From the NCBI GenBank assembly GCA_964579395.1, contig CAZOFT010000001.1, positions 124,001 to 188,000 of the forward strand: 64,000 bases of DNA, written 5' to 3'. Position 1 is the first letter of the stretch. Each line of letters starts with the position of its first letter. Shown here one piece after another: positions 43,700 to 53,063 of the stretch. The position numbers and the translations under genes were made by a program. Under the pieces are notes generated by a model that saw only the letters and a list, made by a program, of their open reading frames with translations, was not told the DNA's origin and made no database searches. The stretch comes from JACOTV01 sp964579395. Its GTDB lineage: Bacteria; Patescibacteriota; Microgenomatia; UBA1406; GWC2-37-13.

Positions 43700-43725
43700 C
43701 TAAATTAATGCTATACTACCCCTAC

Positions 43726-44715
43726 ATGTATTACCTCAAGTATCGTCCGAAAACACTTGATGAGATCGACAATGAAGCCATCAGAGAGTCGATCAAAAAC
43801 CTGTTTGCTGCCGGATCCTTTCCTCACGCACTGATGCTCACCGGCCAAAAAGGGACCGGTAAAACGTCGATCGCACGCATCATTGCGCGCCACGTGAATG
43901 AACTCAAACCCGATGAATCAATCGCCGGATCCACGGACATAATCGAAATGGATGCAGCATCTAATCGTGGTATTGATGAAGTGAAAAGCCTGATCCGCGA
44001 AGCATCATTTTTGCCCATGAGCAGCAAGTATCGCGTATTCATCATTGATGAGTGTCATATGATCACCAATGATGCGTTTAATGCGCTTCTCAAGACACTC
44101 GAAGAACCACCGGAGACAACGCTGTTTATTTTAGCCACCACTAATATAGAGAAAGTGCCCAAGACAATCGTCTCTCGCTGCAGCATCGTTACATTCGGTC
44201 GGGCAAAATCGCAAGATATCATTCACATGCTCAAGCGCATTGCAAAAGGTGAGTCGCTCGATGTACCGGACGATTTGTACACGCTCATTGCCCAGCACGC
44301 CGACGGCTCATTTCGCGATGCAGCCAAACTGTTTGAAGATTTGGTGATTCAAAAAGCATTGACTGTAGCCAAAGCACATGAGGTGATCGGTGTCGCCGGT
44401 GAAGAGCGATTTTTAACGGTTATGGAGCGGGGAAGCGCCAAAGAAGCACTGAGCTGGTTTGAAAGCTGCATGCAAAAAGGCATCAATGTAAAGCCATTTC
44501 TTGAAGACATTCTTCAAGAGCTTCGTCTGGCACTGTTGGCCAAGTCAGGAGTCACAGAGGAGGGGAGTACCGTCCAAACAAGCCTCACTACTGCGCAACT
44601 CTCCCGACTGATCAAGCTGATGAGTGAGGCCTATGTAATGCTGCGATCCACCCCGATTGAGTCGATTCCCGTTGAGATTGCCATCGTGGACTTTTATAAT
44701 GAACAAAAGAAATAA
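43726..44715 (+). CDS. dnaX: DNA polymerase III gamma subunit-like clamp loader ATPase (no zinc module)
   Basis: A 329-residue AAA+ clamp-loader motor. MYYLKYRPKTLDEI, Walker A LTGQKGTGKTSIAR, Walker B VFIIDECHM, FNALLKTLEEPPETTLFILATTN and SRCSIVTF (sensor 1/SRC motif) are all there. The four-cysteine zinc module that normally sits between the P-loop and the IEMDAASNRGIDEVK block is deleted (about 15 residues of linker remain). No tau C-terminal domain. TATACT (43712-43717) ends 8 nt before this ATG; an upstream in-frame ATG lies before it. The heptad array immediately precedes the promoter. Confidence 0.92.
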   Translation: MYYLKYRPKTLDEIDNEAIRESIKNLFAAGSFPHALMLTGQKGTGKTSIARIIARHVNELKPDESIAGSTDIIEMDAASNRGIDEVKSLIREASFLPMSSKYRVFIIDECHMITNDAFNALLKTLEEPPETTLFILATTNIEKVPKTIVSRCSIVTFGRAKSQDIIHMLKRIAKGESLDVPDDLYTLIAQHADGSFRDAAKLFEDLVIQKALTVAKAHEVIGVAGEERFLTVMERGSAKEALSWFESCMQKGINVKPFLEDILQELRLALLAKSGVTEEGSTVQTSLTTAQLSRLIKLMSEAYVMLRSTPIESIPVEIAIVDFYNEQKK

Positions 44716-44783
44716 CGGATCAGCCGCGTAGCGAAACCGCGCGTTTGCGAGTCCGCCAATTTATTACTATTTTTGCACCAAAT

Positions 44784-45029
44784 ATGTTTAACCCACTCAA
44801 AGGTCTCGGAGACCTACACAAATTACAACAGATTCAAAAAGCACTCAAGTCACAGAGTGTCACGGTCGAAAAAAACGGCATCACTATTGAAATGCGTGGT
44901 GATCAGAAAATTGAAAAAGTACTGATCGACGGAGAGCCGTTTGATCGAATTGTTGACGCAATAAACGAGGCAGTCAAAAAAACACAAGAGCACGCCGCAC
45001 AGACTCTCATGAGCATGAGTGACGAATAA
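44784..45029 (+). CDS. YbaB/EbfC-family nucleoid-associated protein
   Basis: An 81-residue protein with MFNPLKGLGDLHKLQQIQKALK at the N terminus, then VEKNGITIEMRGDQKIEKVLIDGE and NEAVKKTQEHAAQTLMSM, the YbaB/EbfC dimer fold that binds DNA. It follows dnaX in the same order as E. coli dnaX-ybaB-recR, although recR is elsewhere here (49.6 kb). A TACTAT hexamer ends about 13 nt upstream. Confidence 0.85.
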   Translation: MFNPLKGLGDLHKLQQIQKALKSQSVTVEKNGITIEMRGDQKIEKVLIDGEPFDRIVDAINEAVKKTQEHAAQTLMSMSDE

Positions 45030-45057
45030 TCGCGTTTCTATAAATACTGCGTGATTC

Positions 45058-45981
45058 ATGAAATTATTTTCAGGCACATCCAATCCAGAGCTCACCAAAA
45101 AAGTAGCCAAACTACTTGATATTCCCGTAAGTGAAAGCGAAGTTGTTCGTTTTGAAAACTCTGAAGTGCGCGTACGTGTATGTGAGGACGTCCGGGAGGA
45201 AACGTGCGTTGTCATCCAGTCAATCTCCAACCCCACTGACACGAATCTGATGGAGCTGTTTTTATTCTGTGATGCGCTGCGTCGTGAGCAGGCTAAAAAA
45301 GTTATTGTTGTCATGCCGTATTTGGGGTATGCGCGCCAAAACATCCAGCATCGTCCCGGAGAAGCCGTATCGATGCATGTCGTCATACGACTTCTTGAGG
45401 CGCTTGGCGTGACACGGGTTGTGACGTGTGATATTCATGATGAGGGTTCCACGGGAATTTTCTCTATTCCCATGACACATATCTCAACACTGCCGCTTCT
45501 TGCCGAGCATGTAAAAGCTGACATGAAAGGGGAGCTGGACCCGGATCATGTTGCCATAGTTTCACCTGATCAGGGAGGAATTGAACGCGCACGAACATTC
45601 GGAAAAAGCTTTTTCGGCACAGATTCATTTGACCTGACAGTTATTGAAAAAAGTCGCGATCAAAACCGTATCCATACCAGTCGCGCAGTCGCACTCTTTG
45701 GCGATGTAAAAGATAAAAAAGTCATCATAGTAGATGATGTCACTACCTCAGGCGGCACGCTCATACATGCGGCGCAAAGCTGTTTGGATGCAGGTGCCAC
45801 TGGCGCCATTGCTGCCATTGCTCATCACGATTTGGGGCCATCGGCACCGGCCAAGATAGAAGCTTCAGTCCTTGAGGCAGTCTACTCAACCAACACCATT
45901 ACCCTCACCCCGGAAACAACATTTAAATCATTAGTAGAGCTTGATATCGCATCCGTAGTCGCGGAGTCACTTCGTCAATAG
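45058..45981 (+). CDS. prs: Ribose-phosphate pyrophosphokinase
   Basis: Makes PRPP from ribose-5-phosphate and ATP. The 307 residues have the nucleotide motif FENSEVRVRVCEDVREETCVVIQSI, VMPYLGYARQ with the loop RQNIQHRPGEAVSMHVV, VVTCDIHDE for the metal, and VIIVDDVTTSGGTL for PRPP binding. The spacing with neighbouring genes is 28 nt upstream. The catalytic flexible loop is recognisable. In a reduced genome this supplies nucleotide salvage. Confidence 0.95.
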   Translation: MKLFSGTSNPELTKKVAKLLDIPVSESEVVRFENSEVRVRVCEDVREETCVVIQSISNPTDTNLMELFLFCDALRREQAKKVIVVMPYLGYARQNIQHRPGEAVSMHVVIRLLEALGVTRVVTCDIHDEGSTGIFSIPMTHISTLPLLAEHVKADMKGELDPDHVAIVSPDQGGIERARTFGKSFFGTDSFDLTVIEKSRDQNRIHTSRAVALFGDVKDKKVIIVDDVTTSGGTLIHAAQSCLDAGATGAIAAIAHHDLGPSAPAKIEASVLEAVYSTNTITLTPETTFKSLVELDIASVVAESLRQ

Positions 45982-46018
45982 TCTCTGTCAAAAATACGAC
46001 ATACGGCAAAGATTACCC

Positions 46019-46047
46019 TTGTCTTCCTGAAACTCCCTGTATACAAT
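46019..46047 (+). promoter_or_regulatory. Promoter of the lysA-like gene
   Basis: TTGTCT and TACAAT with a 17-nt spacer; the predicted leader is about 11 nt. Confidence 0.62.
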
Positions 46048-46064
46048 ATATCTTTCCCATTTAC

Positions 46065-47279
46065 ATGACATCACACACCCAACTGGAACAGCTGCGTTTT
46101 CTCACCACCGACACGGTGCGCACTATAGCGCGTGAATACGGATCACCCCTCTATGTGATCTCGGTGGGAGAAGTGCAAAAACAACTGGAAACCATTACCT
46201 CTGTTCCGACCCAAACTGATGTGGTTGTGCGTTATGCAATGAAAGCAAATAATCACCCGGCAGTACTTGATATGCTACGTAGTCAGGGAGTAGTGCTGGA
46301 TGTGAGCTCAGGATACGAAGCGCAGCAAGCGCTCGACTGTGGGTTTCCCGGTGAATCGATCATGCTCAACGGTCAGGAACCGCCACACAACCTGCAACAT
46401 TTGGTTGACTCGGGAGTACGATTTGTCGCCACATCACTTAATCAACTGAAAATGTATGGCACCCTCTATCCGGGCACACAGGTAGCAGTACGCATCAATC
46501 CCGGTGTAGGATCCGGACACAGTAAAAAAGTCACCACAGCAGGCGTCTCGGCTGCATTTGGAATTTGGCATGAATACATCCCACAAGTCCTGGAGATTGC
46601 AAAGGAATTTGATCTAACCATTACCCAGATGAACACTCATATCGGGTGCGGCACGGATCCGGCCGAATGGATGCGCGTGGCAGATATCAACTTGGAGCTT
46701 ATGAAGCGACTTCCCGATGTGCAGAGCCTCAATATGGGAGGTGGATTCAAACTTGGTCGCATGAGTAGCGAGCATACGGTGAGCATGTATGATGTGCTAA
46801 CGCAACTAGATGCCAAACTTACTGCTTGGGTAGCTGCAGAAGGACGCGAGATCAAACATGTTGAAATCGAGCCGGGCACCTATCTGGCTGCTCACTGCAC
46901 TGCCATTATTGCCAAGGTTGTTGATATCGTCGATACCGGCGAGGAAGGCTACACATTTTTGCGCATCAACACCGGCATGAACGATATTTTGCGCCCAGCT
47001 ATGTACGCCGGACAGCATCCGCTTATTATCGTGCCAGAAAACGGCGACGTAGAAACAGATACTGCCGAATATGTGGTGGCCGGACACTGTTGTGAGTCAA
47101 GCGATGTGTTTACCATCGCACCTGGTGATTCACACAAACTGGAACCCCGCCTTCTCACCAAGGCCGCAATCGGGGACTACATTGTCATAGAAGGTGCAGG
47201 CGCCTATGTGACCACCATGAGTGCAGCCGGCTACAACGGATTCCCACGCACAAAACAGATTGTCTTGGAAGAGCTGTGA
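46065..47279 (+). CDS. PLP-dependent decarboxylase of the DAP/Orn decarboxylase (group IV) family
   Basis: A 404-residue fold-type III PLP enzyme. The catalytic Lys is in VRYAMKANNHPAVLDML (residues 55-71), LDVSSGYEAQ follows, and LNMGGGFKLG is the phosphate-binding glycine loop; EIEPGTYLAAH and HCCESSDVF complete the active site. These match diaminopimelate, ornithine or carboxynorspermidine decarboxylases. No other lysine or polyamine gene lies in the window, so the substrate is open. Confidence 0.82.
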   Translation: MTSHTQLEQLRFLTTDTVRTIAREYGSPLYVISVGEVQKQLETITSVPTQTDVVVRYAMKANNHPAVLDMLRSQGVVLDVSSGYEAQQALDCGFPGESIMLNGQEPPHNLQHLVDSGVRFVATSLNQLKMYGTLYPGTQVAVRINPGVGSGHSKKVTTAGVSAAFGIWHEYIPQVLEIAKEFDLTITQMNTHIGCGTDPAEWMRVADINLELMKRLPDVQSLNMGGGFKLGRMSSEHTVSMYDVLTQLDAKLTAWVAAEGREIKHVEIEPGTYLAAHCTAIIAKVVDIVDTGEEGYTFLRINTGMNDILRPAMYAGQHPLIIVPENGDVETDTAEYVVAGHCCESSDVFTIAPGDSHKLEPRLLTKAAIGDYIVIEGAGAYVTTMSAAGYNGFPRTKQIVLEEL

Positions 47280-47310
47280 TGACGCCTCCCGGTCATGCTA
47301 TACTTAGCCC

Positions 47311-49083
47311 ATGAAACAGCCTCCGACTCAGTGGAATCTCAATCTTCTTGTTGATACTGATAATCCAGAACAAGCCCAGCTGGATGCCGGGCGCGCGCGT
47401 GTCGCGGCCTTTTGCAAAAGCTGGAAAGATACCGATACCTTTACCTCAGATCCAAAAGTACTGCGTAAAGCTCTGGACGAGTATGAGCAGTTGATGCACG
47501 GGGGAGGAATCGACGGGAATGTCGGCTATTACTATTCACTTGCCGCATCACTTGATAGTGAAGACGCAGCACTCAAAGCAGGCATCGGGCGCGTCACCAA
47601 GCATGCTCAAGACTTGTGGAATGAGTTGCAGTTTTTTACCTTAAAAGTCAGCCAAATTGATCCAAACAAACAACAAGAATTTCTTTCATCACCTGAGCTT
47701 GAACCGTACAAGCATGTACTCGAGAGTTTGTTTGCAGAAGGCACACACACTCTGACTGAGGCAGAGGAGCGTATCATGATGATGAAAGGAACTACTTCCT
47801 ATGGCAACTGGGCACGATTGTTGCCGAATCTTCTGGCAAGTGAATCTCGTAAAACGATTGAGAAAGAAGACGGAGCCAAAGTAGAAAAATCGTTTGAGGA
47901 AATTATGAATCTCATGAATGACTCTTCAAAACCGGTTCGCGATGCTGCAGCAGATACGTTTAACACCATGATTGCTGAGTACGAAACAATTGCAGAGGCA
48001 GAGCTCAACAGCATACTGGAACATAAGCGCGTAGACGATCTGTTGCGTGGGTATTCGCGACCTGATTCGTCACGACTGCAAAGTGATGATGTGGAAGAGG
48101 AGGTTGTTGACAGTTTGGTCAAAGCAGTTTCAGACACAAACGATATTGCGAAGCAGTATTATGCAAAAAAAGCCGCACTTCTTGGACTACCAACTCTGGC
48201 ATATCATGAGCGTAATGTCGATGTCGGATCCGTGACAAAAAAATACACGTATGAGCAGGCCAACGACTTGGTGCACACTGTATTCGGTGCACTCGACCCT
48301 GAGTTTGACGCCATCTTTACCCGACTGCTTGATGGGGGACTGGTCGATGCCTACCCAAAAAAAGGCAAACGGGGCGGGGCATTTTGTGCACATGATCTGT
48401 TGACGAATCCAACCTATGTGATGCTCAATTTCACCGATAGTCTTCGCGACGTGACAACCATCGCACACGAGATGGGGCATGCGATCAATAATGAACTCAT
48501 CCGGGCAAGCGGAGTACATGCGCTCTATTTTGGAACACCTACATCAACTGCCGAAGTCGCCAGCACCTTTATGGAAGACTTTGTGTATGAGCGCCTGTTG
48601 CAGGATGCAACAAAAAAAGAGCAAACAGCGCTTTCCATGAGTCGCCTGAATGATGATATCAGTACTATTTGGCGCCAGGTGGCTTGCTACCGATTTGAGC
48701 GCGAACTCCATGATGAATATCGAAAAACTGGCTATGTCTCAAGCGCCCGCATCGGCGAACTATTTCAGAATCACATGAGCGCCTATATGGGATCTGCGGT
48801 AGAGCAGTCTGCCGGATCAGAACGCTGGTGGATCTATTGGTCACACATTCGCAGCTACTTTTATAATTATTCCTATGCGTTCGGTTTGTTGATTTCAAAA
48901 ATCATGCAACAACGAGTGCGCGAAGATAAGACATACATTAAGCAAGTGAAGCGATTTCTTTCCGTCGGCACATCACAATCGCCGCGATCAATTCTGTCGG
49001 ATATCGGCATTGATGTGACCGATTCGGCCACCTGGAATGAGGGAATTACCCAAGTGCGCGACATCCTTGCCACAATCGATTGA
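47311..49083 (+). CDS. pepF: Oligoendopeptidase F-family metalloprotease (M3)
   Basis: A 590-residue zinc peptidase, mainly helical, that cuts short peptides in the cytoplasm. The HExxH motif is THEMGH-like: TTIAHEMGHAINNELIRASG near residue 390, with the downstream Glu in STAEVASTFMEDFVYE. Length is normal for the family. TATACT (47299-47304) ends 6 nt before the ATG. Confidence 0.92.
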   Translation: MKQPPTQWNLNLLVDTDNPEQAQLDAGRARVAAFCKSWKDTDTFTSDPKVLRKALDEYEQLMHGGGIDGNVGYYYSLAASLDSEDAALKAGIGRVTKHAQDLWNELQFFTLKVSQIDPNKQQEFLSSPELEPYKHVLESLFAEGTHTLTEAEERIMMMKGTTSYGNWARLLPNLLASESRKTIEKEDGAKVEKSFEEIMNLMNDSSKPVRDAAADTFNTMIAEYETIAEAELNSILEHKRVDDLLRGYSRPDSSRLQSDDVEEEVVDSLVKAVSDTNDIAKQYYAKKAALLGLPTLAYHERNVDVGSVTKKYTYEQANDLVHTVFGALDPEFDAIFTRLLDGGLVDAYPKKGKRGGAFCAHDLLTNPTYVMLNFTDSLRDVTTIAHEMGHAINNELIRASGVHALYFGTPTSTAEVASTFMEDFVYERLLQDATKKEQTALSMSRLNDDISTIWRQVACYRFERELHDEYRKTGYVSSARIGELFQNHMSAYMGSAVEQSAGSERWWIYWSHIRSYFYNYSYAFGLLISKIMQQRVREDKTYIKQVKRFLSVGTSQSPRSILSDIGIDVTDSATWNEGITQVRDILATID

Positions 49084-49262
49084 CAATCAGCCACCACTTA
49101 TCTATACTGAATACTTCCTTCTTTGGGCTATCAATATGCTCCAAACCTATAGTACATGACACACATCTGACGTAATCTGCATCTTCGTATTCACTCTGGG
49201 AAAAACCTCGCTACTATTGACGATGGCCAGAAGCGTGTTAATTGCTTTGGCTAATACACTCT

Positions 49263-49565
49263 ATGTCACTTCGAGAACGAGCCGCCAATGCAAATACCCG
49301 CGTCAATGAATGGATTGATGGGCGCTATGGCATGGAAAACAGATATCTCGCGCGATTTAATGCAATTCTCGGTACAGCCACTTTGGGGATGGTGGGCGCA
49401 TATGTGGCACACCGAACCGGCATCCACACAAATGGTGAACCGCTGGAAACACTCATTGAAATCGGAGGCGGGGGAGGATTGGCGCCATCAGCATACCTGG
49501 CATATCTACTGCACATCAACAGGGGTGAAACACCGCTTGATGATGCGTATGTCCTTGCTGCGTGA
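49263..49565 (+). CDS. Small membrane protein, unknown
   Basis: A 100-residue protein with an amphipathic N-terminal region, one or two hydrophobic segments (NAILGTATLGMVGAYVAHR and the Gly-rich GGGGGLAPSAYLAYLLH). No family recognised. The ATG follows TAATAC by 5 nt, in line with other starts here. It ends 3 nt before the convergent recR stop. Confidence 0.5.
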   Translation: MSLRERAANANTRVNEWIDGRYGMENRYLARFNAILGTATLGMVGAYVAHRTGIHTNGEPLETLIEIGGGGGLAPSAYLAYLLHINRGETPLDDAYVLAA

Positions 49566-49568
49566 GAA

Positions 49569-50171
49569 CTAGAAATCCCGACGACCTTCTATGGCGCGCT
49601 TTAAGGTCATGTAGTCTGCATACTCAAGATTTGCTCCAATCGGCAATCCATACGCAAGGCGCGTTACTTTGATGTCCGGGCGAACATCAGCCACTTTGTT
49701 TTTTACATAAGTAGCCGTTGCCTCACCTTCCATATTCAGATTGGTGGCCAATAACAGCTCAACTACTGCTGGTTGCTCTTTGAGGCGGGCAATAAGCTGA
49801 TCGATATAAATGTCGTCAGGACCGATGCTATTGAGGGGATCGATGCGGCCATGCAATACATGATATAACCCGCTGTAGATATCACCTGACTCAAATGACA
49901 TCATGTCGATCACGTCCTCAATGACCGTGATCGTGGTCTGATCGCGTGCCGGATCGCTACAGATAATACACACGTCATCTTCAGTGAGATTCATGCAAAC
50001 CGTGCATTTTTTGGTACTTGATTTAAGAGCAGCAATCGCCTCTGCGGCCACTTTCAAATCGCCCTCAGGCATGCGAAGCATGTAAAATGCCAGTCGCGAT
50101 GCAGTCTTGCTGCCGATGCCCGGCAGCCGCTCCAAAAAGGCAGAGATCGCTTTGATATTACGCGGCAACAT
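49569..50171 (-). CDS. recR: Recombination mediator RecR
   Basis: RecR works with RecO in loading RecA at gaps. The 200-residue product has the helix-hairpin-helix FLERLPGIGSKTASRLAFYML, the zinc finger CTVCMNLTEDDVCIIC (CxxC...CxxC) and the Toprim domain (ITVIEDVIDMMSFE, LLLATNLNMEGEATATYV). I chose the ATG at 50171: TATACT ends 9 nt upstream, whereas a longer frame would cross a heptad repeat. recR is separated from dnaX/ybaB. Confidence 0.94.
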   Translation of the reverse strand: MLPRNIKAISAFLERLPGIGSKTASRLAFYMLRMPEGDLKVAAEAIAALKSSTKKCTVCMNLTEDDVCIICSDPARDQTTITVIEDVIDMMSFESGDIYSGLYHVLHGRIDPLNSIGPDDIYIDQLIARLKEQPAVVELLLATNLNMEGEATATYVKNKVADVRPDIKVTRLAYGLPIGANLEYADYMTLKRAIEGRRDF

Positions 50172-50193
50172 ATGGCAAACAGTATAACACGCG

Positions 50194-50214
50194 TGAGTTG
50201 TTGGTTGTGTGTTG
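50194..50214 (-). repeat. Heptad repeat (CAAYNNN)3 upstream of the recR promoter
   Basis: On the minus strand: CAACACA, CAACCAA, CAACTCA, ending just before the recR -10 region. Confidence 0.65.
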
Positions 50215-50255
50215 ATAGTGTCGGCAGGAAGAATAACCATCCTTCTTGATCCGAT

Positions 50256-50276
50256 CAACCATCAACTACCAACCTT
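50256..50276 (+). repeat. Heptad repeat (CAAYNNN)3 behind the RNase J gene
   Basis: CAACCAT, CAACTAC, CAACCTT on the plus strand, opposite in orientation to the array 40 bp away. The two can pair imperfectly as a hairpin in the rnj-recR intergenic region. Confidence 0.65.
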
Positions 50277-51977
50277 TTACAATTGCAACACGTCTACGAT
50301 GACGATCGGCTTGCGTCCACGCTCTTTGAAGAAGTAATCCTCCAACAGGTGTGACACATCTTTTTTGATGGCATCCATATGCAATGGACGTCCGGCATAG
50401 CCTTTGATTTTTTTGCTGATTACCGCTTCTGCTTTTTGAAAGAGATCTTCTTCCTTTTTCTCAAACACAAAGCCACGTGATATGATGCGTGGAGGTACAA
50501 TTGCGTTTGACTGCGCATCCATGGAAAGCACTGCCACCACAATTCCTTCAGTAGAAAGTGTCTTTCGATCGCGAAGCACGATGCTGCCTACGTCGCCGAC
50601 TCCCTGTGCATCTACATAAATAGAACGGGTGTCAACGCGCGGTCCGGCGTGGGTTCCGGTTTCATCAAAGATTACGGTTTCACCCTCAGACAGAGTAAAT
50701 ACTGACTCGCGCTTTCCGCCAAGCTCTGTCACCAGGCGTTGATACGAGCGCTGATGGCGCACCGTTCCGCCAATGGGGATATGATACTTCGGCTTCGTGA
50801 GGCGAATAAGAAACTTCATGTCGTCACGATTTCCGTGACCTGAGGCGTGCAATTCATCTGATACATCAGAATGAATGACTTCGACGCCCATCATGATCAA
50901 ATCTTCAATCAGCTCATAAACATCAGGTTCATTTCCCGGAATCGGGTCTGATGAGAAAAGCACTTTGTCGCCGGCTTTCAGACTCACCGTGCGGTGACTG
51001 TTTGAGGCCAAGCGCGCCATGGCGGAATTGTACTGACCCTGAGATCCGGGTGCGATGATACAGACTTTGTTGGCCGGTATTTTTTTCACCTGGTGGTCCT
51101 GAATCAAAAAGCCGTCAGGAATAGGCAAGTAGCCGATCTCCTGCGCCATACGCGTGTTTTCAAGCATCGATCGACCCAAGAAACAAATCTTGCGGTTGAA
51201 TTTTATCGCGGCTTCAACACACTGGCGAATACGCGAAATGTTTGAGGAAAATGTCGTCATGACAAATTTTCCTTTCGTTTTTCGCATCTCGTCCTCAAAG
51301 GTCTGACCGACGATACTCTCAGAAAGAGTGAGTCCGTCGCGATCTGCACCGAGACAATCTGAAAACAAACAGAGCACACCGTCATGTCCGGCTTTTGCCA
51401 TCTTGTATAAATCAGGCGGCTCACCATACGGTGGTGTCAGATCCAGTTTATAATCTGCACCGTGATACATGGCGCCGACCGGCGTCTTGATCAATATGTG
51501 CATCGGATCGGGGATCGAGTGGGTGGAGTGAATAAATTCACAGCGAAAATCACCGAATTGATATTCACGATCATAATCAACCACAATCGGGTCGACTTGC
51601 TCGTTAAATTCGACGAACTTATTTTTGATAAAAGATGCGGTCAGAAGACTCGTATACATCGGCGGACGCCCCAGTTTTTCATAATGATAGGGGAGTGCGG
51701 TGATATGATCTTCATGCGCATGTGTCAGCAAAATCGCGCGGATCTTGTCGACTTTGTCAAGCAAATAGGTAACGTCGGGGATGATAAAATCGACGCCAAG
51801 CGCTTTGTCTTGGGGGAATCCGATTCCACAATCCACGATAAGAATGTCTTTCAGTTGACGATCTTCGTACAACTCATAGACATACATGTTTTTGGTAACA
51901 CCCAGGATGCCGCCCAAAGGGACGAACCTGACTGAATACCGATTTTTAGGTTTTTTGTGATGAGTATTGTTCATCAT
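50277..51977 (-). CDS. rnj: Ribonuclease J
   Basis: A 566-residue metallo-beta-lactamase/beta-CASP ribonuclease with 5'-3' exo- and endonuclease activity. VPLGGILGVTKNMYVYE, the HxHxDH motif LLTHAHEDHITALPYH, beta-CASP VMTTFSSNISRIRQ, GSQGQYNSAMARLA, and DELHASGHGNRDDMKFLIRLTKPKYHIPIGG are all present, with a C-terminal domain at 460-566. Starts at the first of two tandem ATGs. With RNase III it probably forms the main RNA processing set. RNase J trims 5' ends, which matters if most mRNAs lack a leader. Confidence 0.95.
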   Translation of the reverse strand: MMNNTHHKKPKNRYSVRFVPLGGILGVTKNMYVYELYEDRQLKDILIVDCGIGFPQDKALGVDFIIPDVTYLLDKVDKIRAILLTHAHEDHITALPYHYEKLGRPPMYTSLLTASFIKNKFVEFNEQVDPIVVDYDREYQFGDFRCEFIHSTHSIPDPMHILIKTPVGAMYHGADYKLDLTPPYGEPPDLYKMAKAGHDGVLCLFSDCLGADRDGLTLSESIVGQTFEDEMRKTKGKFVMTTFSSNISRIRQCVEAAIKFNRKICFLGRSMLENTRMAQEIGYLPIPDGFLIQDHQVKKIPANKVCIIAPGSQGQYNSAMARLASNSHRTVSLKAGDKVLFSSDPIPGNEPDVYELIEDLIMMGVEVIHSDVSDELHASGHGNRDDMKFLIRLTKPKYHIPIGGTVRHQRSYQRLVTELGGKRESVFTLSEGETVIFDETGTHAGPRVDTRSIYVDAQGVGDVGSIVLRDRKTLSTEGIVVAVLSMDAQSNAIVPPRIISRGFVFEKKEEDLFQKAEAVISKKIKGYAGRPLHMDAIKKDVSHLLEDYFFKERGRKPIVIVDVLQL

Positions 51978-52140
51978 ATAAGTAATAAATAGGTTCTTGC
52001 TCTACGTCGTAGACACAAGAAACTTGTAATAATAATTGACTGAAAAAAGTACTATACCAAAACTGACGAAAGAATGCGCTTTTTGAGTGGTTTGGGGCAA
52101 ATACATGCGTAATCGTGAGTATCTTCGCTATAATTGAACC

Positions 52141-52476
52141 ATGCCAGTTGCAAAAAAGCAAACATTTCAGGCGAGTTCTACTATCGGGGAGGAGCGAATC
52201 CGTCAGGAGTTGGAAACAGTCATGGACCCAGAGCTGCATCTGTCACTTGTCGACTTAGGGCTTATATATCATATTGTAACATACAGTAGCTCCAAAGTCC
52301 ATATCACCATGACACTGACCACCATGGGGTGCCCGCTATTTCCGCTTATTGAGCAGGATGTTGAAAACGCGATGTATCGCATTGGAATCAAAAATACCAA
52401 GATAGAATTAACGTTTGATCCGCCATGGAGCATGGACCGACTCAGCGAGCGCGGCCGTGCAATGCTTGGCATTTAA
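52141..52476 (+). CDS. MIP18/DUF59 (SufT/PaaD-like) protein
   Basis: A 111-residue protein of the Fe-S assembly factor family MIP18: TVMDPELHLSLVDLGLIYHI and VHITMTLTTMGCPLFPLIEQDVENAM, with the single conserved Cys in TTMGCP, then FDPPWSMDRLSERGRAMLG. It probably helps mature an iron-sulfur protein, such as the radical SAM enzyme at 14.1 kb, but no Isc or Suf genes are here. TATAAT (52129-52134) ends 6 nt before the ATG. Confidence 0.88.
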   Translation: MPVAKKQTFQASSTIGEERIRQELETVMDPELHLSLVDLGLIYHIVTYSSSKVHITMTLTTMGCPLFPLIEQDVENAMYRIGIKNTKIELTFDPPWSMDRLSERGRAMLGI

Positions 52477-52489
52477 CACAAGAATCATC

Positions 52490-53014
52490 ATGTCTACAAA
52501 ACCACCGCGCAGCGCGAATCCGTTTGAAACATTGACCCGGGAGATCGGGCGCGAGTTTGCTGACACCGCAAAACAGACGGTGAAAGAAACAGTAAATGCC
52601 TTGTCGCCGACTGAGTTTCTCAAATCTATTTATGGGATAACATCTGAAACACCCTCCACACCCGAGGCGCCCGAAGGAGCCAAACATACCCCGCTGAATG
52701 TCGAAGAGCTCCAAAAAAAGCACACAGCACGACAAACAGATGAAGCAGAGCTGGCCGCACTCAGAAGCCAGTATTTTACGACTGTGAACCGCGAATCGGC
52801 AAACACCCGCCAGCAGATGAAAGAAGAAGGGGAGCAAAAAGCCCATCAGGAACAAGTCGCGCAACAAGAACGCATACAACTGGAACAACTTGCAAATGCA
52901 CAGACCGACGCAGCACCGGTAGGAAAAGAACGCCGATCCATCATGGGAGGCAAAAAGAAAAAGGCGTCAACTGCTCCCGCACCTCATGAGGTCAAAGCAA
53001 ACAAAGGAAGGTGA
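52490..53014 (+). CDS. Uncharacterised coiled-coil protein
   Basis: A 174-residue, highly charged protein with long helical, Gln/Glu/Lys/Ala-rich stretches (residues 85-145) and a basic C terminus GGKKKKASTAP. No enzyme motif. It follows the DUF59 gene after 13 nt and is probably co-transcribed with it; similar small helical proteins accompany DUF59 in CPR genomes, but I am not sure of the family. Confidence 0.62.
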   Translation: MSTKPPRSANPFETLTREIGREFADTAKQTVKETVNALSPTEFLKSIYGITSETPSTPEAPEGAKHTPLNVEELQKKHTARQTDEAELAALRSQYFTTVNRESANTRQQMKEEGEQKAHQEQVAQQERIQLEQLANAQTDAAPVGKERRSIMGGKKKKASTAPAPHEVKANKGR

Positions 53015-53063
53015 TGAGAGTTGTAGACACTGACCTGATTCGTGGAGTCGTGGACGTCAACTC

